Part shown: positions 18,653-28,957 of the stretch, piece by piece
Position numbering within the stretch: position 1 is the stretch's first letter
How the letters are laid out: every line of letters begins with the position of its first letter
DNA from: Chlorobaculum tepidum TLS
GTDB lineage: Bacteria; Bacteroidota; Chlorobiia; Chlorobiales; Chlorobiaceae
NCBI RefSeq assembly: GCF_000006985.1
Contig: NC_002932.3
Location: 705,501-769,500 of the forward strand
Length of the DNA stretch: 64,000 nucleotides
Reading direction: 5' to 3'
Program-made: the position numbers and the translations under genes
The notes under the pieces: generated by a model
Databases searched by the model: none
What the model saw: the letters and a program-made list of their open reading frames with translations, nothing else
What the model was told of the DNA's origin: nothing

Positions 18653-19780
18653 ATGGGTATGGCAACGAATCCAGCGTTAGCGGCGCGTCCGGAGGATGAA
18701 ACGTACATGTGGCGCTGCCTTGAACTGGCTGAACGCGGCGCAGGCAGCGTGAGCCCGAATCCGATGGTCGGTTCAGTGATCGTCTGCGCTGGGCGAGTCA
18801 TCGGCGAAGGGTGGCACCGGCAGTACGGCGGTCCGCACGCCGAGGTCGACGCCATTGCCTCGGTCGAGGACGAATCGCTGCTTCGGCAATCGACGCTGTA
18901 CGTCAATCTGGAGCCGTGTTCTCACTACGGCAAGACGCCGCCATGCGCTGATCTGATCGTCGAAAAGCGCATCCCGCGCGTGGTTGTCGGGTGCCTTGAT
19001 CCGCACGAAAAGGTGGCGGGTAAGGGGATCGCCAGGCTTCGTGAAGCCGGAATCGAGGTGACGGTCGGCGTGCTCGAAGCGGAGTCCGAGCGGCTCAACG
19101 AGGCCTTCATGACCTCGCATCGCAAAGGGCGTCCCTTCGTGGCGCTCAAGACCGCGCAGACGCTCGACGGGCGTATTGCCACTTCGCTCGGCGCGTCGAA
19201 ATGGATAACCGGCGAAGAGTCTCGGTGCCAAGTGCACCGCCTGCGATGCATCTATGATGCCGTTTTGTGCGGCGCTTCGACCGTGCTGGCGGATAACACC
19301 GAGCTTACCGTGCGTTTTTGCGCTGGCCGCCAGCCGTTGCGCGTGCTGCTTGATCCCCGGCTTCAAGTGCCGCACGAGTTCCGGATTTTCAACGACGCGG
19401 CCAAAACACTCGTCTTCGCACTTCGGGAAGAGGCCGATCCTGATCTTGTCAGGCAGCTCGAAGCGCGAGGCATCGAGGTGGCAACCGTCGGTGAGGCCGA
19501 AGGCAGTCTTGATTTCGCGGAGGTATTCGCGGAGTTGCACAAACGCCGTCTGCTCTCAGTGTTGGTTGAAGGTGGAAGCCGGTTGGCGTCGGCGATGGTC
19601 AGATCAGGTTTCGTCGATAAATACTACGTCTTCATCGCGCCAAAGCTGTTCGGTGGCGATGGCCTGGCAAGTTTCGGAGCGCTCGGCGTGACGCATCCCG
19701 ATTATGCTGTCAAACTCAGCTTCAGCGGAATCCGGCGATTTGGCGAAGATCTTCTTCTCGAAGCATATCCTGTACATTGA
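18653..19780 (+). CDS. ribD: Bifunctional riboflavin biosynthesis protein RibD
   Basis: Catalyses deamination then reduction of the pyrimidine intermediate in riboflavin synthesis. 375 residues: an N-terminal deaminase with HAEV at 62-65 and zinc cysteines C89 and C98, then the C-terminal reductase (about 150-370) with the TLDGRIAT and [12 protein letters not shown] motifs. The ATG at 18653 follows GGAAAG; an ATG at 18659 is also possible. ribE is 5.6 kb away, so the pathway is not in one operon. No FMN riboswitch is apparent upstream. Confidence 0.95.
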   Translation: MGMATNPALAARPEDETYMWRCLELAERGAGSVSPNPMVGSVIVCAGRVIGEGWHRQYGGPHAEVDAIASVEDESLLRQSTLYVNLEPCSHYGKTPPCADLIVEKRIPRVVVGCLDPHEKVAGKGIARLREAGIEVTVGVLEAESERLNEAFMTSHRKGRPFVALKTAQTLDGRIATSLGASKWITGEESRCQVHRLRCIYDAVLCGASTVLADNTELTVRFCAGRQPLRVLLDPRLQVPHEFRIFNDAAKTLVFALREEADPDLVRQLEARGIEVATVGEAEGSLDFAEVFAELHKRRLLSVLVEGGSRLASAMVRSGFVDKYYVFIAPKLFGGDGLASFGALGVTHPDYAVKLSFSGIRRFGEDLLLEAYPVH

Positions 19781-19872
19781 TGGCTGGATTTTTTAAAAGC
19801 ACAAGCAATAGCAGGAGGTCCCGCCGAAGCCACAACAATAAAGGAAGAGTCAACACTTCATCCGGAGGGTTT

Positions 19873-20274
19873 ATGAATAACAACGATCTTGGCAAGCTCC
19901 TGATCCGCTTGTGCGTCGGGGGGCTCATGCTGTTTCACGGCGTGTACAAGCTGATTCACGGCTACGGCTTCATTGCGGGTAAACTCAAGGCCGCGCATCT
20001 GCCCGTCTGGCTGGTTGCCGGCGTGCCGGTTGGCGAAGTGTTTGCTCCGCTGCTCATCGTGTTGGGCATTTACACCCGTCCCGCGGCGCTTGTCGAGGCA
20101 TTTCTGATGGGGGTGGCCGTCTGGCTTGTTCACATGGGTCAGCTTACCGCGCTTGATCAGCATGGTGGTTACGCCCTCGAACTGCAAGCATTCTACTTTT
20201 TTGGCTCCATCGCTATTTTCTTTCTTGGCGCTGGCCGCTACAGTATCTCGCGTGGCACGGGAAAGTGGAATTGA
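19873..20274 (+). CDS. DoxX family membrane protein
   Basis: A 133-residue membrane protein with four helices. The first contains [19 protein letters not shown], the DoxX family signature, and helix 2 includes [21 protein letters not shown] before the ATG at 19873 is a strong ribosome-binding site and rules out the longer frame. DoxX was named after a thiosulfate:quinone oxidoreductase subunit, but most members are of unknown function. Confidence 0.85.
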   Translation: MNNNDLGKLLIRLCVGGLMLFHGVYKLIHGYGFIAGKLKAAHLPVWLVAGVPVGEVFAPLLIVLGIYTRPAALVEAFLMGVAVWLVHMGQLTALDQHGGYALELQAFYFFGSIAIFFLGAGRYSISRGTGKWN

Positions 20275-20299
20275 TGCCTCGCCAAATATAAACCGATGA

Positions 20300-20349
20300 C
20301 TGAATTCTGTAATTCCGTTGTCATTCCTCGCCCGGATTACAGAATTCAG
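20300..20349. repeat. Long inverted repeat between convergent genes
   Basis: CTGAATTCTGTAAT (20300-20313) is the exact reverse complement of ATTACAGAATTCAG (20336-20349); CCG/CGG extends the stem after a one-base bulge. The loop is about 18 bases. It lacks a T-run. It could end transcription from both sides or be a dispersed palindromic element; no second copy was seen in this window. Confidence 0.75.
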
Positions 20350-20447
20350 TACCAGCAAGAAGCTCCCCGGGAATGCTCTTCGATATAGTATGAAACAAGG
20401 TGTGTTGCCGGGACTCGCGGTATTGGCTTGTCCGGCTTCGCAAATCG

Positions 20448-20708
20448 TCAGGCGGCGCTGACTTTCTGCAGTTTGACGATTGCCGCTTTTTTGGCGCGGC
20501 GGCCCTCATCCCACTCGCTGCCGAACATGGCAGCTTCACTGAGCTTGTCCATGATTGCTGTCAGGTTTTTGATCTGCCGTCTGTCAGCACCTGCAAGTTC
20601 AGGTTTCACTTCGATTTTCAGAATCTCATTTTGCACACACTGGATTGCATCAAGAAATTTATCCTCTTCGATATACTTGAGGATGAGTTGTGCTACACTT
20701 ACTGTCAT
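20448..20708 (-). CDS. Hypothetical protein, 86 residues
   Basis: Not recognised. The protein is helical and charged (SVAQLILKYIEEDKFLDAI, then MDKLSEAAMF and RRAKKAAIVKLQK), with no signal peptide, membrane helix or cysteine. A normal codon pattern and a good helical character make it likely to be real. It stands alone beside a gene-poor stretch. Confidence 0.6.
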   Translation of the reverse strand: MTVSVAQLILKYIEEDKFLDAIQCVQNEILKIEVKPELAGADRRQIKNLTAIMDKLSEAAMFGSEWDEGRRAKKAAIVKLQKVSAA

Positions 20709-21613
20709 AGACGAACCACGATTACATGTTGTGTCGCGGTACGAATTTCAGCTCATACCATGACACGATGATTGGTAAAAAGAGAAAAGGTAAACTTTTT
20801 GAGTGCTTACGGCACGTACACTACTCGCTCGATATACGAATCTGTACGGTGCAAATATATCAGGTACAAACAAAAATTGCTAATCGTTTTTTATAACCTC
20901 GAAATAACCGCCGCAGGCAACAATTTTTTTTTATCGAGAAGTCGGGATTCTGCCAATAACTTTCTTTTTTTAATCAGTTAGATCCATCCGAGTCCCGGTG
21001 CCTTTGTTTTGATCTCAGAGCTTGTGACGCCATTTTTGTGCTTTTCCTTGTCATGCATGCACGAATTCCTGATTGTTAGAGCACATAAGGCAAAAGTCCC
21101 TGAGAGTCAGTTTTTTTCGATCTGCTGTGCCTTTCCGTGCTGCCAGATTTATTGTAACGCCGCCTTGCGGTTGCCGGTTTTTGATGTATTGAAGACCTTT
21201 GACGGGTTTGAATAAGCAGGTGCCGATGCAGCTGTAGATGTTTTTCGAAATCGTTCTTGCTGCTGGGAGCAAGTTGCTCTGCCCTTTTACGTAGTCCGTG
21301 TTTTGCGGGAACGGGCAGTTCGGGATGTCTGAAGCTCTGCTTTTTTGTGTCTTTGTTATTCCAGAAATCCCGATTGATCTGGTGTGGATAATAAAGGTAC
21401 CATTGAAAACGATAGACCACTTGTTGGGAGTATACGAAAAGGCATTCTCGAAGGGCATGGTATTTTTTGCTTTCAATATCTCGAAAATCGCATGTAAACA
21501 AGTTAGTGACTATGAATGTGCCATCTGACGTTTTGGCGAAAATTCTTCTTGATTGAAAATCTGCTGCCGGTGCGGTACCTTGTTTCGCAAGCCGATAGCC
21601 GAGCGGAGGTGAA
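20709..21613. other. 905-bp AT-rich stretch without a convincing gene
   Basis: Clearly richer in A and T than its neighbours. Several open frames exist on both strands (the longest on the minus strand at 21076-21660 and 21051-21476), but none has a ribosome-binding site, family motif or coding-like composition, and they overlap one another. It may be decayed foreign DNA or a regulatory region for the ABC ATPase gene that follows. Confidence 0.5.
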
Positions 21614-22447
21614 ATGCTATCGACAGTGCGGTCATTGAAACAGAATACAGTAAGTACCATCGTGAATCACGTTTTTGAATTCAGCAATGTCAGCGCTTAC
21701 CGTGGCGGAACAAAGGTGTTTGAAGGGCTTGACCTGAGTATTCGCATGGGGGAGAGCACGGCAATTCTCGGGCCGAACGGGTCAGGGAAGACGACGCTGC
21801 TGAAGTTGATCTCTCGCGAAATCTATCCGGTTCATGCCGATGACTGCCGGATGACGGTTTATGGTCGCGACCGGTGGAACGTGGAGGAGCTGCGTTCCCG
21901 GCTCGGCATTGTTTCCCATGATCTGCAACAGAATTACGGGGTTTACGCCAAAGGCCGGGAGGTGATGCTTTCGGGATACTATTCAAGCATCGACACCTGG
22001 CCGCACCAGCTGTTCAGCGCTACTGACATTGAACGTGCCGAGGAGTTGATGCGGCAGCTCGGTGTCGAGGAGCTTGCTGACCGGCCGTTCGGCAAAATGT
22101 CCACCGGACAGCAGCGCCGTTTCCTGCTCGGACGCGCGCTGGTGCATGGGCCTGAGGCGCTGCTGCTCGACGAACCGACCAGTGGTCTCGATATTTCGGC
22201 CTCGTTCCAGTATCTCGATACGGTACGAAAGCTTATGCAGCAAGGCACGCAGCTGATTCTCGTCACCCATCACATCCATGAAATTCCGCCGGAGGTCACG
22301 CGAGTCATCTTCATGCGCAAGGGGCGCGTCGTGGCTGATGGCGACAAAGAGGCCATGCTGACCTCGTCGAACGTTTCCAGCCTGTTCGGCTGTGGCGTTG
22401 AGCTGATCGAACGGAACGGCTATTACCAGGCGGTACCGGCGGGTTGA
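21614..22447 (+). CDS. ABC transporter ATP-binding protein
   Basis: A 277-residue ATPase. Walker A GPNGSGKTT is at 53-61, the signature STGQQRRF starts near 163 (S-T-G-Q-Q instead of L-S-G-G-Q), Walker B LLLDEPTSGLD is at about 181-191, and the switch histidine lies in LVTHH. The STGQ-type signature and overall form recall molybdenum-type ModF/PhrA-like ATPases. No permease or binding protein gene adjoins, so the partner is unknown. GGAGGTG six bases before the ATG at 21614 fixes the start. Confidence 0.88.
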   Translation: MLSTVRSLKQNTVSTIVNHVFEFSNVSAYRGGTKVFEGLDLSIRMGESTAILGPNGSGKTTLLKLISREIYPVHADDCRMTVYGRDRWNVEELRSRLGIVSHDLQQNYGVYAKGREVMLSGYYSSIDTWPHQLFSATDIERAEELMRQLGVEELADRPFGKMSTGQQRRFLLGRALVHGPEALLLDEPTSGLDISASFQYLDTVRKLMQQGTQLILVTHHIHEIPPEVTRVIFMRKGRVVADGDKEAMLTSSNVSSLFGCGVELIERNGYYQAVPAG

Positions 22448-22586
22448 CATGATGAATTGAAAGGGGGACGAAGAATCTAATCTTCTTCTTCCATCCTGTT
22501 TGTTTTTTCCCAAGGAACGGAACGCCATCGCTTCCGGTTTATGGTGCAACTGCTTCTGAAATCTTCATCTCACCTCAACCATTGAC

Positions 22587-23093
22587 ATGATTATGGCAAC
22601 CATTACGCTCAAGGGAAATTCCATTCACACCGCAGGTGAGCTTCCGGCTGTCGGCAGTCAGCTCCCAGCGTTTACCCTTGTGAAAAGTGATCTTTCGGAG
22701 GTTTCGCCTGCTGATTTCGCTGGCAAGAAACTCGTGCTGAACATTTTTCCGAGTCTCGATACGGCTGTTTGCGCGGCTTCGGTGAGGCGCTTCAACAAGG
22801 AGGCGGGCGAGCGTGGTGATGCTGTCGTGCTCTGCATTTCCGCCGATCTTCCGTTCGCGCAGGGGCGCTTCTGCACCACCGAGGGTCTCGACAATGTGGT
22901 TCCCCTGTCGGTGTACCGTTCACCGGAGTTTGGCTTGGATTATGGCCTGACCATTACCGATGGCCCGCTGAAAGGATTGCTCTCTCGCGCGGTGATCGTT
23001 ACCGATGCTTCCGGCAAGGTGCTCTATGCCGAGCAGGTACCCGAGATCGTACAGGAGCCGGATTACGACAAGGCTCTGGCTGCGCTCGCCTGA
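22587..23093 (+). CDS. tpx: Thiol peroxidase (Tpx type, 2-Cys peroxiredoxin)
   Basis: Reduces hydroperoxides using thioredoxin. 168 residues. Peroxidatic cysteine C62 lies in [14 protein letters not shown], and resolving cysteine C96 in [12 protein letters not shown], both as in classical Tpx. The first ATG (22587) and the ATG two codons later (22593) are equally possible. A terminator follows. Chlorobi are strict anaerobes, so this is presumably oxidative-stress defence. Confidence 0.94.
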   Translation: MIMATITLKGNSIHTAGELPAVGSQLPAFTLVKSDLSEVSPADFAGKKLVLNIFPSLDTAVCAASVRRFNKEAGERGDAVVLCISADLPFAQGRFCTTEGLDNVVPLSVYRSPEFGLDYGLTITDGPLKGLLSRAVIVTDASGKVLYAEQVPEIVQEPDYDKALAALA

Positions 23094-23117
23094 TTGTCTG
23101 CTGACATTTTTCTCTCT

Positions 23118-23155
23118 GAAGCCATGCCGTCGCGCGACCGCATGGCTTCTGTTTT
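23118..23155 (+). terminator. Terminator after tpx
   Basis: GAAGCCATGC (23118-23127) pairs with GCATGGCTTC (23140-23149), an inner GTCG/CGAC extends the stem, and TGTTTT follows. Confidence 0.8.
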
Positions 23156-23292
23156 CCTGCCCGATTTTTCATTTCAGCCACGGTATAACGCCTGTGATTT
23201 GAGTGGTATTACGTCTGTACTTCGTATCTTTTTCTCACATTGTTTCCCCTTGGTTTTTCGCGTTCCTCACTCATAACGCAAACCGCAAATCC

Positions 23293-25248
23293 ATGACAAA
23301 CCCCGATTCCCCAGCATTATCGCCGGTCGAACGCAGCCTCGCAGAAATTCGGCTTGCTGAACTGACCGCAGCCAAAACCTGCTATTCCTCCCCGGCCACC
23401 TGGGAGGATGAGGTGCTCTATTTCCTTATGCTCGACCGGTTTTCGGACTGCAGGGAGCATGGCGGCTTCAATGATGTCAGCGGAGCCCCGGTTGTTGCGG
23501 ACGGGACGCGCACCACGCTGCTGTTCCGCATCGAAGCCGATGCGAACAACGCGGACTGGCAGCAGTGGTTCGAGGCGGGCCGGGGGTGGTGCGGCGGCAC
23601 GATTGCCGGTATGCGCGACAAGCTTGGTTACCTGAAGCGGCTCGGCGTGACGGCGATCTGGGTCAGCCCGGTGTTCCGGCAGGTGACCGGCAGCGACTCC
23701 TACCACGGCTACGGCATTCAGAACTTTCTCGATGTCGATCCCCATTTCGGCACACGCGAAGAGCTGCGTGATTTCGTTGCTGACGCGCACCAGCTCGGAA
23801 TCCGGGTGATCCTTGACATCATCCTCAACCATGCGGGCGACGTCTTCAGCTATCATGACAATCAGCCCTACTTCTATTACCAGGGCTGGCAGTGGCCGGT
23901 CAAGGGGTACAGGCTGAATCAGGGCGATGCGGGCAGCATTCCGTTCAGCGACGGAGAGGCTCATCTGGAAATCTCGATGGAGGCTGCGATCTGGCCGGTG
24001 GAGTTCCAGAGCGAGACGACCTGGACGATGAAGGGCGAAATCCGCAACTGGGACGTGTTTCCGGAGTACCTCCAAGGTGATTTTTGCTCGCTCAAGGATA
24101 TCGATCACGGTTGGGCGCCGGACGACCCGGCAGAGAGCTGGGACCTCGAAAAGCGCATCAGCCTGTTCCGCCCCTCGGCGGCGCTTGATCACCTTATCAA
24201 GGTTTATCGATTCTGGATGGCGTATGCCGACATCGACGGCTTCCGGCTCGACACGGTCAAGCACATGGAGCCGGGCGCGGTGCGCTACTTCGCCTCGGCG
24301 ATCCACGAATTCGCGCAGACGCTCGGCAAGGAGAACTTTCCGATCATTGGTGAAATTACCGGTGGGCGCTCTTACGCGATGCAGATTCTTGATGTGACGG
24401 GTCTCGATGCAGCGCTTGGCATCGGCGACCTGCCGGACAAGCTCGAATTTCTTGTCAAGGGCTGGCGCAGTCCCGGCAATCCGGATACCTCCGAGCAGGA
24501 GGGGTATTTCGATCTCTTCTGTAACAGTCTGCTCGATGGCAAGAACAGCCATCAGTGGTACTCGAAGCACATCGTTACCATGATCGACGATCACGATCAG
24601 GTGGGCGAGCAGCGCAAATACCACTTCTGCGGCGATTCGCCCGAGGGCCGGAAACTGCTGAAAGCGGCGCTGGGGCTGAACCTCGCCACCGAAGGGATCA
24701 GTTGCATCTACTATGGCACCGAGCAGGCGTTCAACGGAGCCGATCCGCGCAGCGACGACCACTCATGGGGTGACGTGTTCCTGCGCGAGTGCATGTTCGG
24801 CGGGCCGTTCGGATCGCTGCAAAGCACGGGCCGGCATTTTTTCAACGAGGAGCATGAGGTCTATCGCTTCGCTGGCAGGCTGGCGGAGTTCCGCAAAAGC
24901 GAAATTGCCCTGCGCCGTGGACGCCAGTATTTGCGGAAGGTTTCCGCGACGGGCAGCGAGGACGATTTCGTCTATCCCCAGCCGGTTAATGGCGAGATGC
25001 ACTGGGTGGTCGCCTGGTCGCGCATTTTCGCCGAGACGGAGTGCCTGTGTGCCATCAACACAAGCCTCGAACGCGAGCTGACAGTATGGGCTGTGGTTGA
25101 TCACCAGCTCAACCCGCCCGGCAAAACGATGCGCTGCGTCTTTTCGTCATCACCGGAGCAGGAAGGCGAAGAGATAAAGGCAGGGCCTGTCTGCGGCTCG
25201 GCGGTGAAAATCACGGTGCCACCAGGCGGCTTCGTCATCTATCGCTGA
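23293..25248 (+). CDS. GH13 alpha-amylase family enzyme
   Basis: A 651-residue alpha-glucan-active enzyme of glycoside hydrolase family 13. The four conserved regions are present: DIILNHAG from D175, DGFRLDTVKH at 315-324 with nucleophile D320, GEITGG with acid/base E354, and DDHDQ with D435. No signal peptide is seen from the ATG at 23293, so it probably acts on cytoplasmic glycogen or maltodextrin. An N-terminal extension of about 90 residues precedes the barrel. Amylase, glucosyltransferase or branching-like activity cannot be separated from sequence alone. No glycogen genes adjoin. Confidence 0.9.
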   Translation: MTNPDSPALSPVERSLAEIRLAELTAAKTCYSSPATWEDEVLYFLMLDRFSDCREHGGFNDVSGAPVVADGTRTTLLFRIEADANNADWQQWFEAGRGWCGGTIAGMRDKLGYLKRLGVTAIWVSPVFRQVTGSDSYHGYGIQNFLDVDPHFGTREELRDFVADAHQLGIRVILDIILNHAGDVFSYHDNQPYFYYQGWQWPVKGYRLNQGDAGSIPFSDGEAHLEISMEAAIWPVEFQSETTWTMKGEIRNWDVFPEYLQGDFCSLKDIDHGWAPDDPAESWDLEKRISLFRPSAALDHLIKVYRFWMAYADIDGFRLDTVKHMEPGAVRYFASAIHEFAQTLGKENFPIIGEITGGRSYAMQILDVTGLDAALGIGDLPDKLEFLVKGWRSPGNPDTSEQEGYFDLFCNSLLDGKNSHQWYSKHIVTMIDDHDQVGEQRKYHFCGDSPEGRKLLKAALGLNLATEGISCIYYGTEQAFNGADPRSDDHSWGDVFLRECMFGGPFGSLQSTGRHFFNEEHEVYRFAGRLAEFRKSEIALRRGRQYLRKVSATGSEDDFVYPQPVNGEMHWVVAWSRIFAETECLCAINTSLERELTVWAVVDHQLNPPGKTMRCVFSSSPEQEGEEIKAGPVCGSAVKITVPPGGFVIYR

Positions 25249-25281
25249 GATGCGGTGTTTGTCAGGCTAATCATGCCACCT

Positions 25282-25317
25282 GGCGGAGTCGGGAGTTTTT
25301 CCGGCCCCGCCTTTTTT
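25282..25317 (+). terminator. Terminator after the GH13 gene
   Basis: GGCGG (25282-25286) pairs with CCGCC (25307-25311) and CGG with CCG further in; TTTTTT follows at 25312-25317. Confidence 0.8.
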
Positions 25318-25416
25318 GTTACTATTGTTGTCAGATAAATGGTATTGCGGCTGTCTTAAAACCTGGGAGCTCGGCGTTCCCAAGGGCATCACGAAAGAAA
25401 CGAATCAAACAAATAT

Positions 25417-26076
25417 ATGTTCACTGGCATAGTTAAGGATGTTGGAGCCATCGCTGCTTCGGCGCGGCAGGGGAGCGGGATGCGGCTGAAGGTTCGCTAC
25501 ACTTCTGAGGCGGAGTTCGGCGATCTCGCTATCGATGAGAGCGTGAGTATCAATGGAGCTTGCCAGACGGCGGTGGCGGTCGGGCCGGGGTGGTTCGAGG
25601 TTGATACGGTGGCCGAGACGCTCAAGAAGACGACGCTTGGCTCGTTCCGTCCGGGTACGAAGGTCAATCTCGAACGGGCCGTGCGGCCGATGGATCGGCT
25701 TGGCGGGCACTTCGTGCTGGGCCACGTCGATGGCGTCGGGCGGGTGTTGCGCATCGAGGAGGTTGGCGGCAGCCGGATGATTTCGGTGGCGTTTGACTCG
25801 CGCTTCGATGCGTGGATCGTCTCTGCCGGCTCCATCGCCATCGACGGCGTCAGCCTCACCGTGGCGTCGGTCGAGCCGGGCCAGTTTACGGTGGCGATCA
25901 TTCCCTACACCTTTGGCCATACCACCATCACCGGTCTCGCCGCCGGCAGCGAGGTGAACCTTGAATTCGACATTCTCGGCAAGTACGTCGCCCGGCAGCA
26001 TACGGCGGCCGCCGCGCCGTCGCAGGAGCCGAGCCGCATTACCGAATCGTGGTTGAGCGGCCAGGGGTTTGCATGA
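25417..26076 (+). CDS. ribE: Riboflavin synthase, alpha subunit
   Basis: Joins two lumazine molecules to make riboflavin. 219 residues in two similar lumazine-binding halves (about 1-95 and 96-200). MFTGIV at the start and the repeated [11 protein letters not shown] and [11 protein letters not shown] segments are diagnostic. The stop codon overlaps the rarA ATG as ATGA, so the two genes are translationally coupled despite unrelated functions. I see no FMN riboswitch in the 168 bases upstream. Confidence 0.95.
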   Translation: MFTGIVKDVGAIAASARQGSGMRLKVRYTSEAEFGDLAIDESVSINGACQTAVAVGPGWFEVDTVAETLKKTTLGSFRPGTKVNLERAVRPMDRLGGHFVLGHVDGVGRVLRIEEVGGSRMISVAFDSRFDAWIVSAGSIAIDGVSLTVASVEPGQFTVAIIPYTFGHTTITGLAAGSEVNLEFDILGKYVARQHTAAAAPSQEPSRITESWLSGQGFA

Positions 26077-27431
26077 TGCCGGACGAACACTCGCAATCCG
26101 ATCTTTTCGGTTTCTCCGATCCGGGCCGCTCGTCCGCGAAAAGCAACCGCTTTCAGCCGCTTGCCGAACGGGTGCGCCCGCGCTCGATCGACGAGCTGTT
26201 TGGTCAGGAGCACCTCGTCGGCCCCGGCGGGCCGGTCAGGAGTTACCTCGAACAGGGTCGCATTCCCTCGATGATCTTCTGGGGGCCGCCCGGCTCTGGC
26301 AAGACCACACTCGCCGAAATCTGCGCCAGATCGCTGAACTACCGCTTCGAGCAGCTCTCGGCAACCGACGCAGGCGTCAAGGATGTGCGCCGCGTGCTCG
26401 AACTGGCGCAGAAAAGCCGCTCCATCGACGGGCGGCAGATGCTGCTTTTCATCGACGAAATCCACCGCTTCAACAAGGCGCAGCAGGACACGCTGCTGCA
26501 CGCCATCGAGCAGGGGCTCATCGTGCTGATCGGCGCGACCACCGAGAACCCGTCCTTCGAGGTGAATCGCGCGCTGCTCAGCCGGATGCAGGTTTACATT
26601 CTCAACCCGCTGAGCGAAGCCGAGGTGCGGCGCGTCGTCGAGCGGGCCATCGAGAGCGATCCGCAGCTCGCCGCCGCCGGAGTCGAAATGCGTGACATGG
26701 AGTTCCTGCTCGCCTATGCGGCGGGCGACGCACGCAAGGCGCTCAACGCGCTCGAAGCCGCCCTGTCGCTCGCGCCACGCGGAACCGCGCCGGTGGTGAT
26801 CGACCGCACGCGGCTCGAACAGGCGCTCCAGCACCGCGCTCCGACCTACGACAAAGGCGGCGAGGCGCACTACGACACGGTGTCTGCCTTCATCAAATCG
26901 ATGCGCGGCTCTGACCCCGACGCAGCGCTTTTCTGGATGGCCAAAATGATTGACGGCGGCGAAGACCCGAAGTTCATCGCCCGCCGCATGGTGATTTTCG
27001 CCAGCGAGGACATTGGCAACGCCGACCCCTACGCGCTCACGCTCGCCGTCTCGGTGTTTCACGCCGTCGAGCTGATCGGCCTACCCGAAGCGCGCATCAA
27101 CCTCGCCCAGGGCGCGACCTACCTGGCCTCGTGCCCAAAATCGAACGCGAGCTACGAGGGTATCAACGAGGCGTTGTCGGATGTCAAAAAGGGCGCCGCC
27201 AATGCCGTGCCGCCCCTCTACCTGCGCAACGCCCCGACTGACCTGATGAAAGAGATTGGCTACGGCAAAGGCTACCGCTACCCCCACAGCTACCCTGGCC
27301 ACTTCGTCGAAGAGCACTACTTCCCCGAGCAGATGGAGCCAAAAGCTTACTACCGCCCAACCGGCGAGGGCCGCGAAAAGTTCATCCGTGAACGGCTGGA
27401 GGGGTTGTGGAAGGATCGATATGGGGATTGA
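26073..27431 (+). CDS. rarA: Replication-associated AAA+ ATPase RarA (MgsA)
   Basis: Recombination and replication-restart ATPase related to clamp loaders. 452 residues. Walker [10 protein letters not shown] is at 71-79, Walker B FIDEIHRF follows, and the [11 protein letters not shown] sensor and LLSRMQVY are typical. The C-terminal tetramerisation region is present, with [16 protein letters not shown] and [22 protein letters not shown] split over the tail. The ATG at 26073 overlaps the ribE stop, with AGGGG upstream. Confidence 0.95.
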   Translation: MMPDEHSQSDLFGFSDPGRSSAKSNRFQPLAERVRPRSIDELFGQEHLVGPGGPVRSYLEQGRIPSMIFWGPPGSGKTTLAEICARSLNYRFEQLSATDAGVKDVRRVLELAQKSRSIDGRQMLLFIDEIHRFNKAQQDTLLHAIEQGLIVLIGATTENPSFEVNRALLSRMQVYILNPLSEAEVRRVVERAIESDPQLAAAGVEMRDMEFLLAYAAGDARKALNALEAALSLAPRGTAPVVIDRTRLEQALQHRAPTYDKGGEAHYDTVSAFIKSMRGSDPDAALFWMAKMIDGGEDPKFIARRMVIFASEDIGNADPYALTLAVSVFHAVELIGLPEARINLAQGATYLASCPKSNASYEGINEALSDVKKGAANAVPPLYLRNAPTDLMKEIGYGKGYRYPHSYPGHFVEEHYFPEQMEPKAYYRPTGEGREKFIRERLEGLWKDRYGD

Positions 27432-27491
27432 TTGGATCGCGCTGGAGGTGGTGGTATATTTGGAGCACCTTACAACAAACAGAATGCCGTC

Positions 27492-28874
27492 ATGAACCTG
27501 CACAGAATAATCGCGCTTCTCGTTCTCTTTTTCGTATGCTCAACTCCCGTCCACGCTGCGGATGGAACGGAGCCGACGGCAAGGCCGCCGCTCGTCATCA
27601 GCCTTGACGATGCGGTGAGGATCGGGGAGCAGCATAACCGGGAGCTGGAGATTGCGCGGCTGGACAAGCTAATGGCGAGGCAGAAGGTTCGGGAGTCTTG
27701 GGCCGAGGTGCTGCCGCATCTTTCGTCGAGCCTGACTTACACCCGCACGCTGAAGCCGTCGGTGCTGTTCCTGCCGTCGAGCATTTTTGGCGGCACGGGA
27801 GGTACGCAAGCAATCGAAATCAGTTCGGACAATTCATCCATCGCGTCGCTCAATCTCAGTCAGAACATATTCAAGCTCTCGGCCTTCGCGGGCATCAAGG
27901 CTGCCGGGCTGGTGCGCCAGATCAGCGACCAGTCCTTTCGCAATACCAACGCCGGGGTGGTCACCTCGATTCGCCGCGCCTATTACGATGTGCTCATCGC
28001 CACCGAAAAGCGCAAGCTGGTTGAGCAGAGCATCGCCCGCTGGGAGGAGGCTCGCAAGGATACGAACGCCCTCTTCAGGCAGGGGGTAGCTGCTGACATC
28101 GATACCCTCAAGGCGTGGCTGTCGGTCGAGAATCTCAGGCCTGACCTGATTCGCGCGCAGAACAACGAAGCGATTACGGCGACCAATCTGAAGCGGGTGA
28201 TGGGCATCGATCAGGAGACGCCGCTGATCCTGACGAGTACGTTGACATTCCACGAAATCGAAATGCCGAAAAGCGTGGCGGCAGCATACAGCGAAGCGCT
28301 CGACAAGCGTCCGGATGTGCGGAGCCTCTCGCTTCAGGCAGAAGCCGAGAACGCGAAGGTGATGGCCGCCCGATCCGAGGGGCTGCCGGTGCTGAGCGCT
28401 TTCGGGCAGCTCGAAGCGCAGACGCAGTTCAACGATGGCACCTCGCTCGCCTCGACGCGCTGGCCGGTTTCATCGACGGCGGGTTTGCAGCTTTCGGTGC
28501 CGATTTTCTCCGGCTTCGCTACGAGTGCGAGGATTCAACAGGCGAAGATTACGCGCTTGCAGACCAGCACAAGGTATGAAGACCTGAAGTCGCAGGTCAG
28601 GGCCGACGTCGAGGTGCGCCTCTCGAACGTCGTTGAAGCTCGCAAGCGCATCGACGTGCAGTCGAAAACCATCGCCGTCGCCGAGCGGAGTTATAAAATC
28701 ACCATGCTGCGCCTTCGCGAAGGCATTGGCTCGCGCCTCGAGCTCACCGACGCCGAGTTGCAGCTCGATACCGCCAAAGCCAACTATCTCCAGGCAGTGT
28801 ATGACTACCTTGTCGCGTCGGCGGAGCTGGAAAAGGCGCTGGGAAGGATCGAGCCGACCGAGTCGAAGCTGTGA
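27492..28874 (+). CDS. TolC family outer-membrane efflux protein
   Basis: A 460-residue outer-membrane channel component. A signal peptide (about 1-22, ending VHA) is followed by two homologous helical-barrel halves, with the conserved repeat beginning SLDDAVRIGEQHNRELEIARL and the second-half LQLSVPIFSGF. C-terminal AELEKALG is typical. No RND or ABC pump or membrane-fusion gene adjoins, so it must serve partners elsewhere. Followed by a terminator. Confidence 0.9.
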   Translation: MNLHRIIALLVLFFVCSTPVHAADGTEPTARPPLVISLDDAVRIGEQHNRELEIARLDKLMARQKVRESWAEVLPHLSSSLTYTRTLKPSVLFLPSSIFGGTGGTQAIEISSDNSSIASLNLSQNIFKLSAFAGIKAAGLVRQISDQSFRNTNAGVVTSIRRAYYDVLIATEKRKLVEQSIARWEEARKDTNALFRQGVAADIDTLKAWLSVENLRPDLIRAQNNEAITATNLKRVMGIDQETPLILTSTLTFHEIEMPKSVAAAYSEALDKRPDVRSLSLQAEAENAKVMAARSEGLPVLSAFGQLEAQTQFNDGTSLASTRWPVSSTAGLQLSVPIFSGFATSARIQQAKITRLQTSTRYEDLKSQVRADVEVRLSNVVEARKRIDVQSKTIAVAERSYKITMLRLREGIGSRLELTDAELQLDTAKANYLQAVYDYLVASAELEKALGRIEPTESKL

Positions 28875-28918
28875 ATGGCGATGAGCTGAAATCGAGATCG
28901 AAATCGGTTATTTCTTCA

Positions 28919-28944
28919 GGGCAGCCCCTTTGCGGCTGCCCTTT
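28919..28944. terminator. Terminator between convergent tolC-like and methyltransferase genes
   Basis: GGGCAGCC (28919-28926) pairs with GGCTGCCC (28934-28941), followed by TTTG. Confidence 0.7.
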
Positions 28945-28957
28945 GTATTGCTGGCGA

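Noticed and set aside
18048-18665. N-terminal extension of the NFACT frame
   Set aside because: It is antisense to the dCMP deaminase gene, which has clear zinc motifs; NFACT homology begins at MLRNYF (18047).
21051-21660. Two minus-strand open frames (194 and 141 residues) upstream of the ABC ATPase
   Set aside because: They overlap each other, have no ribosome-binding site or family motif, and the plus-strand ABC ATPase start with GGAGGTG lies inside one of them. Treated as non-coding.
23317-24762. 481-residue minus-strand frame over the GH13 gene
   Set aside because: Shadow frame; the plus strand holds all four GH13 catalytic regions.
25249-25416. FMN riboswitch before ribE
   Set aside because: The 168-base gap holds the GH13 terminator and no conserved FMN-aptamer sequence that I can recognise.
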